NCBI RefSeq assembly: GCF_003991135.1
Contig: NZ_CP016379.1
Span: forward strand, 1,984,001 to 2,048,000
Direction: 5' to 3'
Length of the DNA stretch: 64,000 bases
DNA from: Anoxybacter fermentans
GTDB taxonomy: Bacteria > Bacillota > Halanaerobiia > DY22613
Below are positions 47,867-57,139 of this stretch, piece by piece (position 1 is the stretch's first letter; each line of letters begins with the position of its first letter). The notes under the pieces are model-generated. The model did no database searches and was not told the DNA's origin. It was given only the letters and a program-made list of their open reading frames with translations. The translations under genes and the position numbers were made by a program.

Positions 47867-49186
47867 TTATACCTTTATATACGATGGCAGTTCCCTTTGC
47901 GCTTTCTCAATACATTCGACTGCAAAATCCAGGTTGACCATATTTTTATTACTATAAATCTGATATTTCTCACGATAAATGGGTGGAGTCATGATTAACA
48001 TAATAGTATTGGTTCCTGCACGTAAAGCTTTTATAAAACCCTCCTTACTCAATGTGGCCAAAGCAGTGGTGGCAGGAATATAGACATTTTGACAGACCAG
48101 CCGGGTAACTGCTAATGTCTTTAAGGTCATATCCACTGTACCGGGATTCAGATTGGCCCAGGGACTATTTGCAGCAGGTATAAATGGCCCTATCCCGATC
48201 ATATGGATTCCATATTTTTTGAAAAATAATATATCCTCTGCAATATCCTCAACAGTCTGTCCAGGTAACCCTATAATATTACCTGAACCCACAATATATC
48301 CCAATTCTTTAAGCCATCTGGTGTGCTTAGCCCTTTTTTCCCAATCTCCATCAGGGTGGGCTTTGTAAAACAGTTTCTGATTGGCAGCCTCAATTTTCAA
48401 AAGATAATTATTTGCTCCCGCTTCTTTAAACCGACGATATTCCTCATAACTCCGTTCTCCAAGACTCAAAGTAATCCGCATTCCCAACTCCGCTTTAATA
48501 GTTTTTATAATCTCTTCTATTAGCTCTACCGTATAAAAGGGATCTTCACCAGACTGAAGAATCACAGTCTTGATACCCATCTCTTTCATCCGATATGCCA
48601 CAGCTAAAATCTCATCTATGGTCATTCGATAGCGGTGAAGTTTTCTATTCTCCTTTCTTAAACCACAATAATTGCAGGATCTTATACAGTAATTAGAAAA
48701 CTCTATAGCTCCGCGAATATCAACTTTAGGTCCAACACATTCCTCCCGCATCAAATCTGCCGCTTTAAAAAGAGCAGCCTTCTCTTCCTCTGATTCAATA
48801 GAAAGTAGAGTAATAATCTCTTCTTTCGATAAAACTTCATCTACTGCTACTTTTTCTAAAATACTGAGAACAGATTCCGAAATTGAATAAACAAAAACCT
48901 CTTGCCACGCCTCACGCCGATCCTTTTTGATTAAAGGATAAATTCCTTCATAAGCTACATCATGTCTTTCAATTAACTTCTCAACCTGTACTTTATCTTT
49001 ACTATCAAAAAGCAAAGCAGTGGTACAGGCTGAACCTAACCCCTGAGGGGTAGGAATCATCTCTACATTTATACCTGAAGAACGTATCAACTTTTCTGCT
49101 TTCAGCATATGGTTGGTTGAAGAACAGATCAGAATATATTCCTGACCAGTTCGAATCTTTTTTAAAAACCTATCACGTAATGCCAT
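47867..49186 (-). CDS. hydE: [FeFe]-hydrogenase maturase HydE with N-terminal DUF3343 domain (439 aa)
   Basis: Residues about 95-439 are a radical-SAM HydE that takes part in building the H-cluster dithiolate bridge. The cluster-binding CxxxCxxC is C167-C171-C174 (SNYCIRSCNYCGLRKEN). QSGEDPFYT, IGLPGQTVEDIAED and GIGPFIPAANSPW are further HydE marks. The extra N-terminal part (about 13-85, MLKAEKLIRSSGINVEMIPT, GSACTTALLF) matches DUF3343, a small family thought to carry Se or S, with its Cys kept at C54. HydE proteins are normally about 350 aa. AAAGGAGG precedes the ATG, so the fusion is the natural start. It is 18 bp downstream of hydG. Confidence 0.92.
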   Translation of the reverse strand: MALRDRFLKKIRTGQEYILICSSTNHMLKAEKLIRSSGINVEMIPTPQGLGSACTTALLFDSKDKVQVEKLIERHDVAYEGIYPLIKKDRREAWQEVFVYSISESVLSILEKVAVDEVLSKEEIITLLSIESEEEKAALFKAADLMREECVGPKVDIRGAIEFSNYCIRSCNYCGLRKENRKLHRYRMTIDEILAVAYRMKEMGIKTVILQSGEDPFYTVELIEEIIKTIKAELGMRITLSLGERSYEEYRRFKEAGANNYLLKIEAANQKLFYKAHPDGDWEKRAKHTRWLKELGYIVGSGNIIGLPGQTVEDIAEDILFFKKYGIHMIGIGPFIPAANSPWANLNPGTVDMTLKTLAVTRLVCQNVYIPATTALATLSKEGFIKALRAGTNTIMLIMTPPIYREKYQIYSNKNMVNLDFAVECIEKAQRELPSYIKV

Positions 49187-49204
49187 AAGTTCCTCCTTTT
49201 TTTC

Positions 49205-50587
49205 TTAAATATTCAGATCTCGTTCACCCTGCTTGATCCTCTTTAACCGCTTAATGGTCCATTCCTTCATTTTTGGATCAGGAATTAATTCCAACTGCTC
49301 TTTGATCGTCTTCTCTCCCACAGCCTTAGTTTCGGGAGATGCATAATCCTCCAGATATTCCTGGAAAGTGAGAATGGCATTAGGTTGACACAGATTATGT
49401 ATTTTACCTGTTTTCGCCAATTTCATGAACCTCTCACCGGTTCTTTCATTGCGATAGCAAGCGGTACAGAAACTGGGTAAATACCCTAATTCACAGATTC
49501 GGCGTATAACTTCATCTGGCGGACGATGGTCAGGGTTGTCAAATTGAGAAGAATATATGTGATTTTCTTCAAGTCTATTACTATAACCTCCTACATCGGT
49601 GCAAGAACCCGCACTCATCTGAGAAACTCCTAACGCAATCAACTTATCACGATCTTCAGCAGTCTCACGGGTAGAAAGAATTATTCCAGTATAAGGCACT
49701 GCTAATCGGATTATAGCAACAATCCGTTTAAATTCATCATCACTTACCAGGGCAGGAATTTTTGACTTATCTACACCAAGGGCAGGCCGCCATCTGGGAA
49801 CAGATATGGTATGTGGCCCAACTCCCAATACTTTGTCCATATATTCCGCATGCTTAAGAAGTGCAACTACTTCAAATTTATAGTCATAGAGTCCAAATAG
49901 AACACCGATTCCCAGATCATCTAGTCCAGCCTCAAAGGCCCGATTATGAGCTGTCAGATGGTAATCATAATCTGATTTGGGTCCCGATGGATGCATCTTT
50001 TCATATGTTTCCCGATGATATGTCTCCTGAAAGAGCTGATAGGTTCCAATCCTTGCTGCTTTAAGTTTGCGATATTCCTCAACTCCCGTAGCTGCAATAT
50101 TAACATTAATCCGGCGAATATCTCCTGCATTATAGATAGTTTCAATTGCTTCAACTACCCTATCAATATGAGCATCGTGAGGATCTTCACCAAATTCGAT
50201 GAGAAGACGTTTGTGGCCTAAAGATTCTAAAATCTTAACCTGTTCAATAATCTCCTGACGAGTTAAGGTTTTACGGAATAGTTTTTTATTACTGGCCCTA
50301 AAACCGCAATAAACACAATTATTGATACATTTATTGCTAATATATAATGGCGCAAATATAACCACCCTTTTACCATAAATCCGATTCTTTACTTCACGAG
50401 CCGCAGAGAAAAGTTTTTCCGTTAGTTCGGGGTCATTGATTTGCAATAATACTGCAGCTTCCTTAGGCGTTAAACCTAAAGCCGCTCGTCCCTTTTCAAT
50501 AATCCTTTCAATCTCTTCATGGGTTGCCTTTTTTGCCCTTTCCAGAATATCATAAATTTCCAATTCATTAATAATTTGTTCTGTCAT
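49205..50587 (-). CDS. hydG: [FeFe]-hydrogenase maturase HydG (460 aa)
   Basis: Radical-SAM tyrosine lyase that yields the CO and CN ligands of the H-cluster. The SAM cluster motif is C87-C91-C94 (SNKCINNCVYCGFR). The C-terminal auxiliary cluster is CTAC followed 22 residues later by another Cys (CX2CX22C), exactly as in HydG and absent from ThiH. GVGPHTISVPRWRPALG is also typical. AGGAGGG precedes the ATG. It forms a pair with hydE. HydF is not in the window. Confidence 0.96.
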   Translation of the reverse strand: MTEQIINELEIYDILERAKKATHEEIERIIEKGRAALGLTPKEAAVLLQINDPELTEKLFSAAREVKNRIYGKRVVIFAPLYISNKCINNCVYCGFRASNKKLFRKTLTRQEIIEQVKILESLGHKRLLIEFGEDPHDAHIDRVVEAIETIYNAGDIRRINVNIAATGVEEYRKLKAARIGTYQLFQETYHRETYEKMHPSGPKSDYDYHLTAHNRAFEAGLDDLGIGVLFGLYDYKFEVVALLKHAEYMDKVLGVGPHTISVPRWRPALGVDKSKIPALVSDDEFKRIVAIIRLAVPYTGIILSTRETAEDRDKLIALGVSQMSAGSCTDVGGYSNRLEENHIYSSQFDNPDHRPPDEVIRRICELGYLPSFCTACYRNERTGERFMKLAKTGKIHNLCQPNAILTFQEYLEDYASPETKAVGEKTIKEQLELIPDPKMKEWTIKRLKRIKQGERDLNI

Positions 50588-50684
50588 TCGCTTACCCTCC
50601 TTTTCTAATAACTATTGTAAGGCACTTTGTGAAAAAAATCAACAAATTTTATTTCTACATATTCTTTTTTTCCAAAATTAAAAT

Positions 50685-50790
50685 AAATTGGCCTTCAACT
50701 ATAATATTTTATAAGGAAAACTTATTGATGCTGGGGAAAAAAATTATCCACAACTGTATAATTTCTCTGGTAATAAAAAATAAGGGTTCG
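50685..50790. repeat. Short dispersed repeat, copy 2
   Basis: AAATTGGCCTTCAACTATAA, TATTTTATAA and, 46 bp later, ATAATTTCTCTGGTA match the 44187-44255 copy. It fills most of the 219-bp gap upstream of hydG. No gene lies here. Confidence 0.55.
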
Positions 50791-50806
50791 TATATTTCTA
50801 AACCAC

Positions 50807-51205
50807 TTAAATAATCCCCTTTTCCTGGTTGTATTCCCAGAGATAATCAGGTCGACTCCTAACAATTTTCTTTAATTTAGCAATCTGATCTCTGGCCTTC
50901 TGATTGGTTGGCTGATATTCTACAACTCTTTCAAAACAGTAAAGTGCACGGCCAACTGCATCTGTCTCAATGAAATATTCGGCCAATACAAACCATGCCC
51001 GCACATGTTCTTTTTTCTCTTCAATAATCTGGCGGAGTAAGATTTCTGCTTCTTCTTCCCTTCCCTCTTTTTTTAAGCTAAGGGCTGCTTTAATCTTACC
51101 ATCATATGGATCTTCTGATAAAGTCTTCTTTAAATCTGGCTGATCAAAACTATCGATTTTATGTATTTTTTTCTTTTTTCGCCGAAAGAAATCGAAAATA
51201 CCCAT
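50807..51205 (-). CDS. TPR-type protein (132 aa), paralogue of the next gene
   Basis: Starts MGIFDFFRRKKKKIHKIDSF, a basic amphipathic N-terminus, then a helical repeat region with KIKAALSLKKEGREEEAEIL, VRAWFVLAEYFIETDAVGRA and LYCFERVVEYQPTNQKARDQ. The last piece is a clear TPR motif. ATG at 51203-51205 is preferred over the GTG at 51208 because of spacing to GGAGGG. Probably a small scaffold or chaperone-like protein; function unknown. Confidence 0.75.
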   Translation of the reverse strand: MGIFDFFRRKKKKIHKIDSFDQPDLKKTLSEDPYDGKIKAALSLKKEGREEEAEILLRQIIEEKKEHVRAWFVLAEYFIETDAVGRALYCFERVVEYQPTNQKARDQIAKLKKIVRSRPDYLWEYNQEKGII

Positions 51206-51218
51206 CACTTTCCCTCCT

Positions 51219-51647
51219 TTACTTAATTTTATAGAATTCTGGGGCCATCTTGTATTCGATATAATAACTTAATTCTTTATCTACCAGTGGTTTTATTTCT
51301 TCCAGTTTTTCTAATGCCTTTTCATTCTCAGGTTCCATCTCTAAAATCTTTTCTATGCAGTAATAAGCTCGACCAATACGGTTAAGCGATTCTTCAATCT
51401 CTAAAAGAAGCCACCAGAGTTTTATATTATTTACTCCTTCTTTAACCCCATCCTTTAAAATCTGTTCTGCCCGAACATATTCCCCTTTCTCCTTCAACTT
51501 GCGTGCCATTTGCATTAAGTCTGAACTGGTGAGAATCAGTTTTTTATCTTCAGCTTCACTTAATTTGTTTTCAGGCGGTTTAGATGTTTTTTTAAAATAG
51601 GATTCCTTATGACTGAACAATCTCTTTAAAAAACCAATGATACTCAT
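51219..51647 (-). CDS. TPR-type protein (142 aa)
   Basis: Same build as the 50807 gene: MSIIGFLKRLFSHKES at the N-terminus, a central linker, then RKLKEKGEYVRAEQILKDGV, LWWLLLEIEESLNRIGRAYY and CIEKILEMEPENEKALEKLE as TPR helices. The frame opens at 51680, but the ATG at 51645-51647 follows AAAGGAGG and is the likely start. The two genes, 13 bp apart, look like a tandem duplication that diverged. Confidence 0.75.
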   Translation of the reverse strand: MSIIGFLKRLFSHKESYFKKTSKPPENKLSEAEDKKLILTSSDLMQMARKLKEKGEYVRAEQILKDGVKEGVNNIKLWWLLLEIEESLNRIGRAYYCIEKILEMEPENEKALEKLEEIKPLVDKELSYYIEYKMAPEFYKIK

Positions 51648-51801
51648 AAGTTTCCTCCTTTCAACTGCTATTTTGTACATACATATGCAAGAAATCTATT
51701 AAAGATGATTCAATATAATAAATCCTATTTTAAAAAAAATGCGCAAAAAATGGGGCTGTCCCAAAAGTCCCTTTATAACCCCCAAAAGTAAATATTAAAA
51801 G

Positions 51802-51847
51802 AAAGGTGTTGTCAGAAATTTTTATAAAGACAACACCTTTTTTTTAT
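51802..51847 (+). terminator. Hairpin with T run ahead of the transposase gene
   Basis: AAAGGTGTTGTC and GACAACACCTTT (51802-51840) form a 12-bp stem followed by a run of T. Such a hairpin in an IS leader can block transcripts entering from outside and so limit transposition. Confidence 0.75.
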
Positions 51848-51861
51848 GGTAAAATATAAAT

Positions 51862-53418
51862 ATGAAGAGGAAAAACCATAATAAAAAGACATTTATTGAA
51901 TATAATATGAATCAGACAATGTTGCCTTTGAGTTTTGATGTGTTTATTCCTGAAAATCATTTAGTAAGGGTGGTAAATTCAGCTATAGAAAGGATGAATA
52001 TTGAACCCCTGCTTGAAAAATATAAAGGTGGGGGTAGAAGCAGCTACCATCCGAAAATGATGCTTAAGGTTATAGTATATGCCTATACTCAGAGAATATA
52101 TTCATCAAGACGAATTGCCAAGGCACTTCGGGAAAATATTTATTTTATGTGGCTTAGTGGTAACAATAAACCTGATTTTCGGACGATAAACCGATTCAGA
52201 TCAGAGATCATGAAAGATGTTATTGATGAGGTATTTGCATCAGTATTGGAACTTCTTATAGAAGAAGGATATGTAAAGTTAGAGAATTACTTTTTAGATG
52301 GTACAAAAATAGAAGCTAATGCAAACAAATATAGCTTTGTCTGGAGAAAAGCGACAAAGAAGTACAAAGCAAGGCTTAGGGCAAAAATTAATGAACTTTT
52401 AAAAGAGATTGAGAAAACCAACGAAGAAGAGAATAGATTGTATGGGGATAATGACCTGGAGGAGATGGGTGAAGGAAAAGAAATAGATTCAAAGAAACTC
52501 GAAGAAAAAATTAAGGAACTTGAAGAACGTCTAGAAAAGAATTCCAAAAACAAGAAGTTAAAGAAAACAATTAAAGAGCTCAAGACTAAATGTCTTCCCA
52601 GAATGAAAAAATATGAGCAACAGGAAGAGATTTTAAATGGACGAAACAGTTATTCTAAAACAGATACTGATGCAACTTTTATGAGAATGAAAGAAGACCA
52701 CATGAAAAATGGGCAATTGAAGCCCGCATATAATGTTCAGATAGGTACAGAGAATCAGTTTGTAGTTGGTTATAGTATTCATCAAAGGCCGGCAGATTCA
52801 AGATGCTTAATACCTCATTTAGAAAAAGTAAAAGAAGTTACAGGTAAGATTCCGGAGAATGTGATAGCTGATTCAGGTTATGGTAGTGAGGAAAATTATG
52901 ATTACTTAGAGAAAGCTAATACTAATATTTATGTTAAGTATAATACTTTTCATAAAGAACAAAAGAAGAAGTTTAAAAATGATATATTTAAAGTAGAAAA
53001 CTGGCCGTATGATAAAGAAAACGACGAGTTTATTTGTCCTGCTCAAAGAAGACTCATTTACTGTAAGACAAAAGAAATTAAGACTGAAAATGGATATACT
53101 AAACAAATTAGATATTACAAATGCGAAAATTGTGATGAGTGTGAGTTAAAAGAAAATTGTACCAAGGCCAAAGGTGATCGAGTAATAAGAATAAATTTTA
53201 AATTACGTGAATATAAGCAAAAGGTAAAGGAAAACCTTTGTTCCGATAAAGGTATGAAACTCCGTTCTCAAAGAGCAATTGAAGCGGAATCTGTCTTTGG
53301 AAGGATCAAAGGTAATTGGTCATTCCGGAGATTTCTGCTTCGTGGCCTTGAGAAAGTAAAAATTGAATGGGGTTTACTGTGTATAGCCCATAACCTGGCT
53401 AAACTGGCAACAGTATAG
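51862..53418 (+). CDS. IS1182-family transposase (518 aa)
   Basis: DDE-type transposase. The N-terminal region FIEYNMNQTMLPLSFDVFIP and ENHLVRVVNSAIERMN is typical of IS1182. HPKMMLKVIVYAYTQRIYSS and FRTINRFRSE follow. The catalytic acidic residues lie in YFLDGTKIEANANKYSF, IADSGYGSEENYDYLE and AIEAESVFGRIKG. A long lysine/glutamate-rich helical insertion sits at about 165-255. A Cys-rich region (KCENCDECELKENC) is also present. No frameshift was seen, so it may be active. Confidence 0.92.
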   Translation: MKRKNHNKKTFIEYNMNQTMLPLSFDVFIPENHLVRVVNSAIERMNIEPLLEKYKGGGRSSYHPKMMLKVIVYAYTQRIYSSRRIAKALRENIYFMWLSGNNKPDFRTINRFRSEIMKDVIDEVFASVLELLIEEGYVKLENYFLDGTKIEANANKYSFVWRKATKKYKARLRAKINELLKEIEKTNEEENRLYGDNDLEEMGEGKEIDSKKLEEKIKELEERLEKNSKNKKLKKTIKELKTKCLPRMKKYEQQEEILNGRNSYSKTDTDATFMRMKEDHMKNGQLKPAYNVQIGTENQFVVGYSIHQRPADSRCLIPHLEKVKEVTGKIPENVIADSGYGSEENYDYLEKANTNIYVKYNTFHKEQKKKFKNDIFKVENWPYDKENDEFICPAQRRLIYCKTKEIKTENGYTKQIRYYKCENCDECELKENCTKAKGDRVIRINFKLREYKQKVKENLCSDKGMKLRSQRAIEAESVFGRIKGNWSFRRFLLRGLEKVKIEWGLLCIAHNLAKLATV

Positions 53419-53541
53419 AATGTCAGGTATGGGTTTTTATTTTCTTAACAGAAAAATTTTCAATGAATTTGAAATGAACAATGAAAAAAGGGGCTGTCCC
53501 AAAAGTAATTAATTACTTTTGGGACAGCCCCATTTTTTTAT

Positions 53542-55284
53542 CTATTCAGATTTTTTTACTACAGGATAACGACCTCTCCTGGTATAGTGCGTATGCAATA
53601 ACTCATGAGATTTATGCCCTAATGGCTTTTTAAGAAACTCCTTATATAGCTCTTGAACTGCAGGATTTTCGTGAGATTTACGCAGTGGTTTATTCTTATC
53701 ATCTTCGTAAAGTCCCCGTGCACGGGCAGCTCTTATTTCATCATTAGTTGGGAATGGCTGACCGCCACCACCAATACAGCCACCAGGACAAGCCATTATT
53801 TCAATGAAGTGATAATCTGCTTCACCTTTTGCAATCAAGTCCATCAATTTCCGGGCATTACCCAGACCATGGGCAACGGCAACTTTGATCTTTTTACCGT
53901 TAAAATCTACTTCTGCTTCCTTAATACCTGTAAGACCACGAACAGCTTTTAGCTCAATATCTGGCATTTGTTCACCAGTTACTACTTCGTAAGCTGTTCT
54001 TACCGCAGCTTCCATTACTCCACCAGTCGTACCAAAAAGGGTACCAGCACCTGTATAAATACCCATTGGAGCATCAGCTTCTTCATCGGGTAGGTTAACA
54101 AAGTCAATACCAGCCTCTTTGATCATCCGTGCCAGCTCCCGGGTAGTGAGAACAGCATCTACATCCTGATAACCGCTGGAGTTCATCTCAGGACGCTGGG
54201 CTTCAAACTTTTTAGCAGTACATGGCATAATCGATACACTAAAAATTCTGGCAGGATCAATACCAACTTTTTCAGGATAGTAAGTTTTGACCAGAGCACC
54301 GAACATTTGCTGTGGAGATTTACAGGTTGAAAGATGCGGTATCAACTCAGGATAAAAATGTTCAATATATTTAATCCAGCCTGGACTACAACTTGTAATC
54401 ATCGGCAGAGTCGCATCAGGATCATTGAGTCGTTCAATCAATTCATGTCCTTCTTCTACAATGGTCAAATCAGCTGTAAAGTTGGTATCAAATACTTTAT
54501 CAAAACCTAATCGACGTAAGGCAGCATAAACTTTTCCGGTAACTAAAGTACCTGGTTCTAAACCAAATTCTTCACCTATAGCAACCCGTACAGCGGGAGC
54601 AATTTGAACAACAACGTGTTTTTCCGGATCTCCTAAAGCTTCCCAGACCTTAGCTGTATCATCTTTTTCATAAATTGCACCAACAGGACATGCGTGAATA
54701 CATTGCCCGCACATGGTACAGGCTACATCATTTAACGGAAGGCTAAAGGCTGGCGCAACAATAGTATTAAATCCACGGTTTTGACCACCTAAAACGTGAG
54801 CCTCCTGGATTTTTGCACAAACAGCTTCACATTTTCGACAGAGAATACATTTATTTGGATCACGTACAATTGAAGGGCTTGAAGTATCTTTTGGTAAATC
54901 CCTTCTAGCACCTTCATAAGGTATTTCACGAATTCCAAGATTTTCAGCAAGGGTCTGTAGTTCGCATTTGCCATTTCGTTCACAGGTCAGACATTCCATT
55001 GGATGGTCGGAGATCATCAATTCTACTACAGTTTTTCGTGCTTCCCGGACTGCTGGCGTATTAGTTTTAATTTCCATTCCTTCTGTTACAGGAGTAACAC
55101 AGGAAGCAACCATTCGGCCATTTGCCTCAACAACACAGACCCGGCAAGCACCTATTTCATTAATTTCTTTCATATAACACAATGTTGGAATTTTTATTCC
55201 GGCGCTTCTGGCAGCTTCCAGAACTGTAGTACCCGCTTTAACTTGAATCTGTTGACCATCTATAGTTAAATTAATCATTTCCAT
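53542..55284 (-). CDS. hndD: [FeFe]-hydrogenase catalytic subunit, HndD/HydA type (580 aa)
   Basis: Forms or splits H2 at the H-cluster. The N-terminal [2Fe-2S] domain has IPTLCYMKEINEIGACRVCV. The His-ligated [4Fe-4S] region is HPMECLTCERNGKCELQ. Two [4Fe-4S] ferredoxin motifs follow (CILCRKCEAVC, CTMCGQCIHACPVGAI). The H-cluster loops are TSCSPGW (L1), MPCTAKKFE (L2) and EIMACPGGCIGGGGQP (L3), all complete. The C-terminal small-subunit helix is fused. It is last in a four-gene operon 6 bp after the NuoF-like gene. IS1182 ends 9 bp past its stop. Confidence 0.97.
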   Translation of the reverse strand: MEMINLTIDGQQIQVKAGTTVLEAARSAGIKIPTLCYMKEINEIGACRVCVVEANGRMVASCVTPVTEGMEIKTNTPAVREARKTVVELMISDHPMECLTCERNGKCELQTLAENLGIREIPYEGARRDLPKDTSSPSIVRDPNKCILCRKCEAVCAKIQEAHVLGGQNRGFNTIVAPAFSLPLNDVACTMCGQCIHACPVGAIYEKDDTAKVWEALGDPEKHVVVQIAPAVRVAIGEEFGLEPGTLVTGKVYAALRRLGFDKVFDTNFTADLTIVEEGHELIERLNDPDATLPMITSCSPGWIKYIEHFYPELIPHLSTCKSPQQMFGALVKTYYPEKVGIDPARIFSVSIMPCTAKKFEAQRPEMNSSGYQDVDAVLTTRELARMIKEAGIDFVNLPDEEADAPMGIYTGAGTLFGTTGGVMEAAVRTAYEVVTGEQMPDIELKAVRGLTGIKEAEVDFNGKKIKVAVAHGLGNARKLMDLIAKGEADYHFIEIMACPGGCIGGGGQPFPTNDEIRAARARGLYEDDKNKPLRKSHENPAVQELYKEFLKKPLGHKSHELLHTHYTRRGRYPVVKKSE

Positions 55285-55290
55285 CTGCTC

Positions 55291-57087
55291 TCACGCTCCT
55301 TTTCCAATAGCATCAAAGGGGCATTTTTTAGCACATGCGCCACAGGCAATACATTTTTCATTGTCAATTATATATTTTCCATCTTCACCTTTACTGATGG
55401 CATTTACTGGACAGATTTTAGCACAGATACCGCAGCCCTTGCATTTCTCAGCATTAATCTTAAACTTTAAGAGATTTTTACAAATTCCAGCAGGACAGAT
55501 CTTATCTTTAATATGAGCTTCATATTCATCTCTAAAGAATCTTAGAGTACTCAAAACAGGATTGGGAGCAGTCTGTCCAAGACCACAAAGAGCAGTAGCC
55601 TTAATATTCTTAGCTAAACGTTCCAGAAGTTCGATATCTCCCTCTTTACCTTCACCTTTGGTGATCCGTTCTAAAATTTCCAACATCCTTCTGGTACCAA
55701 CCCGACATGGGGTACACTTACCACAGGATTCATCAACTGTAAACTCAAGAAAGAAACGGGCCACATCAACCATACAGTTATCTTCATTCATTACAATCAA
55801 ACCACCAGAACCCATCATAGAACCTATTTCTTTAAGAGAATCATAGTCAATTGGAATATCTAAATGTTCTTCCGGGATACAACCACCTGAAGGACCACCT
55901 GTCTGAGCAGCTTTAAATTTCTTGCCTTCAGGAATTCCGCCACAAATATCGTAAATAATCTCCCGTAAAGTTGTACCCATTGGTACTTCTACAAGACCTG
56001 TATTATTAATATCACCGGCAACGGCAAATACTTTAGTACCTTTACTGTTTTCGGTACCATATTGGGTAAACCAGTCTGCTCCATTTAAGATAATAGGCGG
56101 AATATTAGCATAGGTTTCAACATTATTTAACAGAGTCGGTTTACCCCAGAGACCTTTTTGAGCAGGAAATGGCGGTCTAGGTCTTGGCTCACCTCTTCTA
56201 CCCTCAATAGAATGCATGAGAGCTGTTTCCTCACCACAGACAAAGGCACCCGCACCAACACGAATTTCCAAATCAAAATCAAAACCTGAGCCAAATATAT
56301 TTTTACCTAAAAAGCCAAATTCCCGCGCTTTTTCAATAGCATTACCCAAACGTTCCACTGCTAATGGATACTCAGCACGAACATAAACATAGCCCTGGCT
56401 AGCACCGATAGCATACCCTGCTATAGCCATAGCTTCAATAATACTATGGGGGTCACCTTCAAGGATACTTCTATCCATAAAAGCACCTGGGTCGCCTTCA
56501 TCAGCATTACATACTACATATTTTTGAGGACTTTGCGATTTTGCAGCAAATTCCCACTTCAAACCTGTAGGAAAACCGCCACCTCCACGGCCGCGTAATC
56601 CAGATTTTTTAATCTCCTCAATAACCTCTTTCGGCTTCATCTGAGTTAATACTTTACCTAATGCAGCATAACCATTTCGAGCAATATATTCTTCAATTCT
56701 ATCAGGGTTTATCACACCACAATTTCTTAAAGCAATACGGGTCTGTCCCTTTAAAAAATCTATCTCATCAACCTTTTCTACAACTTTCTTGGTAGTAGGA
56801 ACAGTATACATCAAACGCTTAACAGGTCTACCTTTTAAGATATGCTCCTCTACAATCTCTTTGACATCTTCAGGTTGTACATTACAATAGAAAACACCCT
56901 CTGGATAGACAATCATAACTGGCCCAATGTCACAGGTACCTATACAACCTGTCTTAACCACCATAATTTCTTTATCTAAACCCTGGTCTTTTAATTGCTT
57001 TTCCAATTCAGATTTTACAGAAAGACAATTTGAAGAAATACATCCTGCCCCTGCACAGATCAAAATATGGGCTCGATAAAATTCCAT
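55291..57087 (-). CDS. hndC: NuoF-like NAD(P)H- and FMN-binding subunit HndC/HydB (598 aa)
   Basis: Electron-bifurcating core subunit. The N-terminal thioredoxin-like [2Fe-2S] domain has AGAGCISSNC and TGCIGTCDIGP. The FMN/NADH fold shows RGRGGGGFPTGLKWEFAAKS and CNADEGDPGAFMDRSILEGD. The NuoF cluster motif is DESCGKCTPCRVGTRRM, and two C-terminal [4Fe-4S] motifs are CKGCGICAKICPVNAI and CIACGACAKKCPFDAI. This domain order matches HydB of trimeric bifurcating hydrogenases and HndC. AAGGAGGGG precedes the ATG. Confidence 0.96.
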   Translation of the reverse strand: MEFYRAHILICAGAGCISSNCLSVKSELEKQLKDQGLDKEIMVVKTGCIGTCDIGPVMIVYPEGVFYCNVQPEDVKEIVEEHILKGRPVKRLMYTVPTTKKVVEKVDEIDFLKGQTRIALRNCGVINPDRIEEYIARNGYAALGKVLTQMKPKEVIEEIKKSGLRGRGGGGFPTGLKWEFAAKSQSPQKYVVCNADEGDPGAFMDRSILEGDPHSIIEAMAIAGYAIGASQGYVYVRAEYPLAVERLGNAIEKAREFGFLGKNIFGSGFDFDLEIRVGAGAFVCGEETALMHSIEGRRGEPRPRPPFPAQKGLWGKPTLLNNVETYANIPPIILNGADWFTQYGTENSKGTKVFAVAGDINNTGLVEVPMGTTLREIIYDICGGIPEGKKFKAAQTGGPSGGCIPEEHLDIPIDYDSLKEIGSMMGSGGLIVMNEDNCMVDVARFFLEFTVDESCGKCTPCRVGTRRMLEILERITKGEGKEGDIELLERLAKNIKATALCGLGQTAPNPVLSTLRFFRDEYEAHIKDKICPAGICKNLLKFKINAEKCKGCGICAKICPVNAISKGEDGKYIIDNEKCIACGACAKKCPFDAIGKGA

Positions 57088-57139
57088 TAATACCCCTCCT
57101 TCTACAATGGCTACATTGATTTAGAAATTTTTAAGGGGG

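Larger units (their letters stand above)
51752..53532 (+). mobile_element. IS1182-family insertion sequence, apparently intact
   Basis: The left end GGGGCTGTCCCAAAAGT (51752-51768) is inverted at the right end as ACTTTTGGGACAGCCCC (53516-53532). A further copy of the left-type repeat at 53490-53506 makes the right end a perfect hairpin. One intact transposase frame fills the element. The flanks AAAAAAT and ATTTTTT extend the inverted symmetry rather than forming a direct repeat. It separates the hydEG/TPR block from the hydrogenase operon. Confidence 0.88.

Noticed and set aside
53490-53532. Short repeats near the IS right end as a CRISPR-like array
   Set aside because: There are only two head-to-head copies, forming one hairpin that matches the IS terminal repeat. 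No spacers exist.
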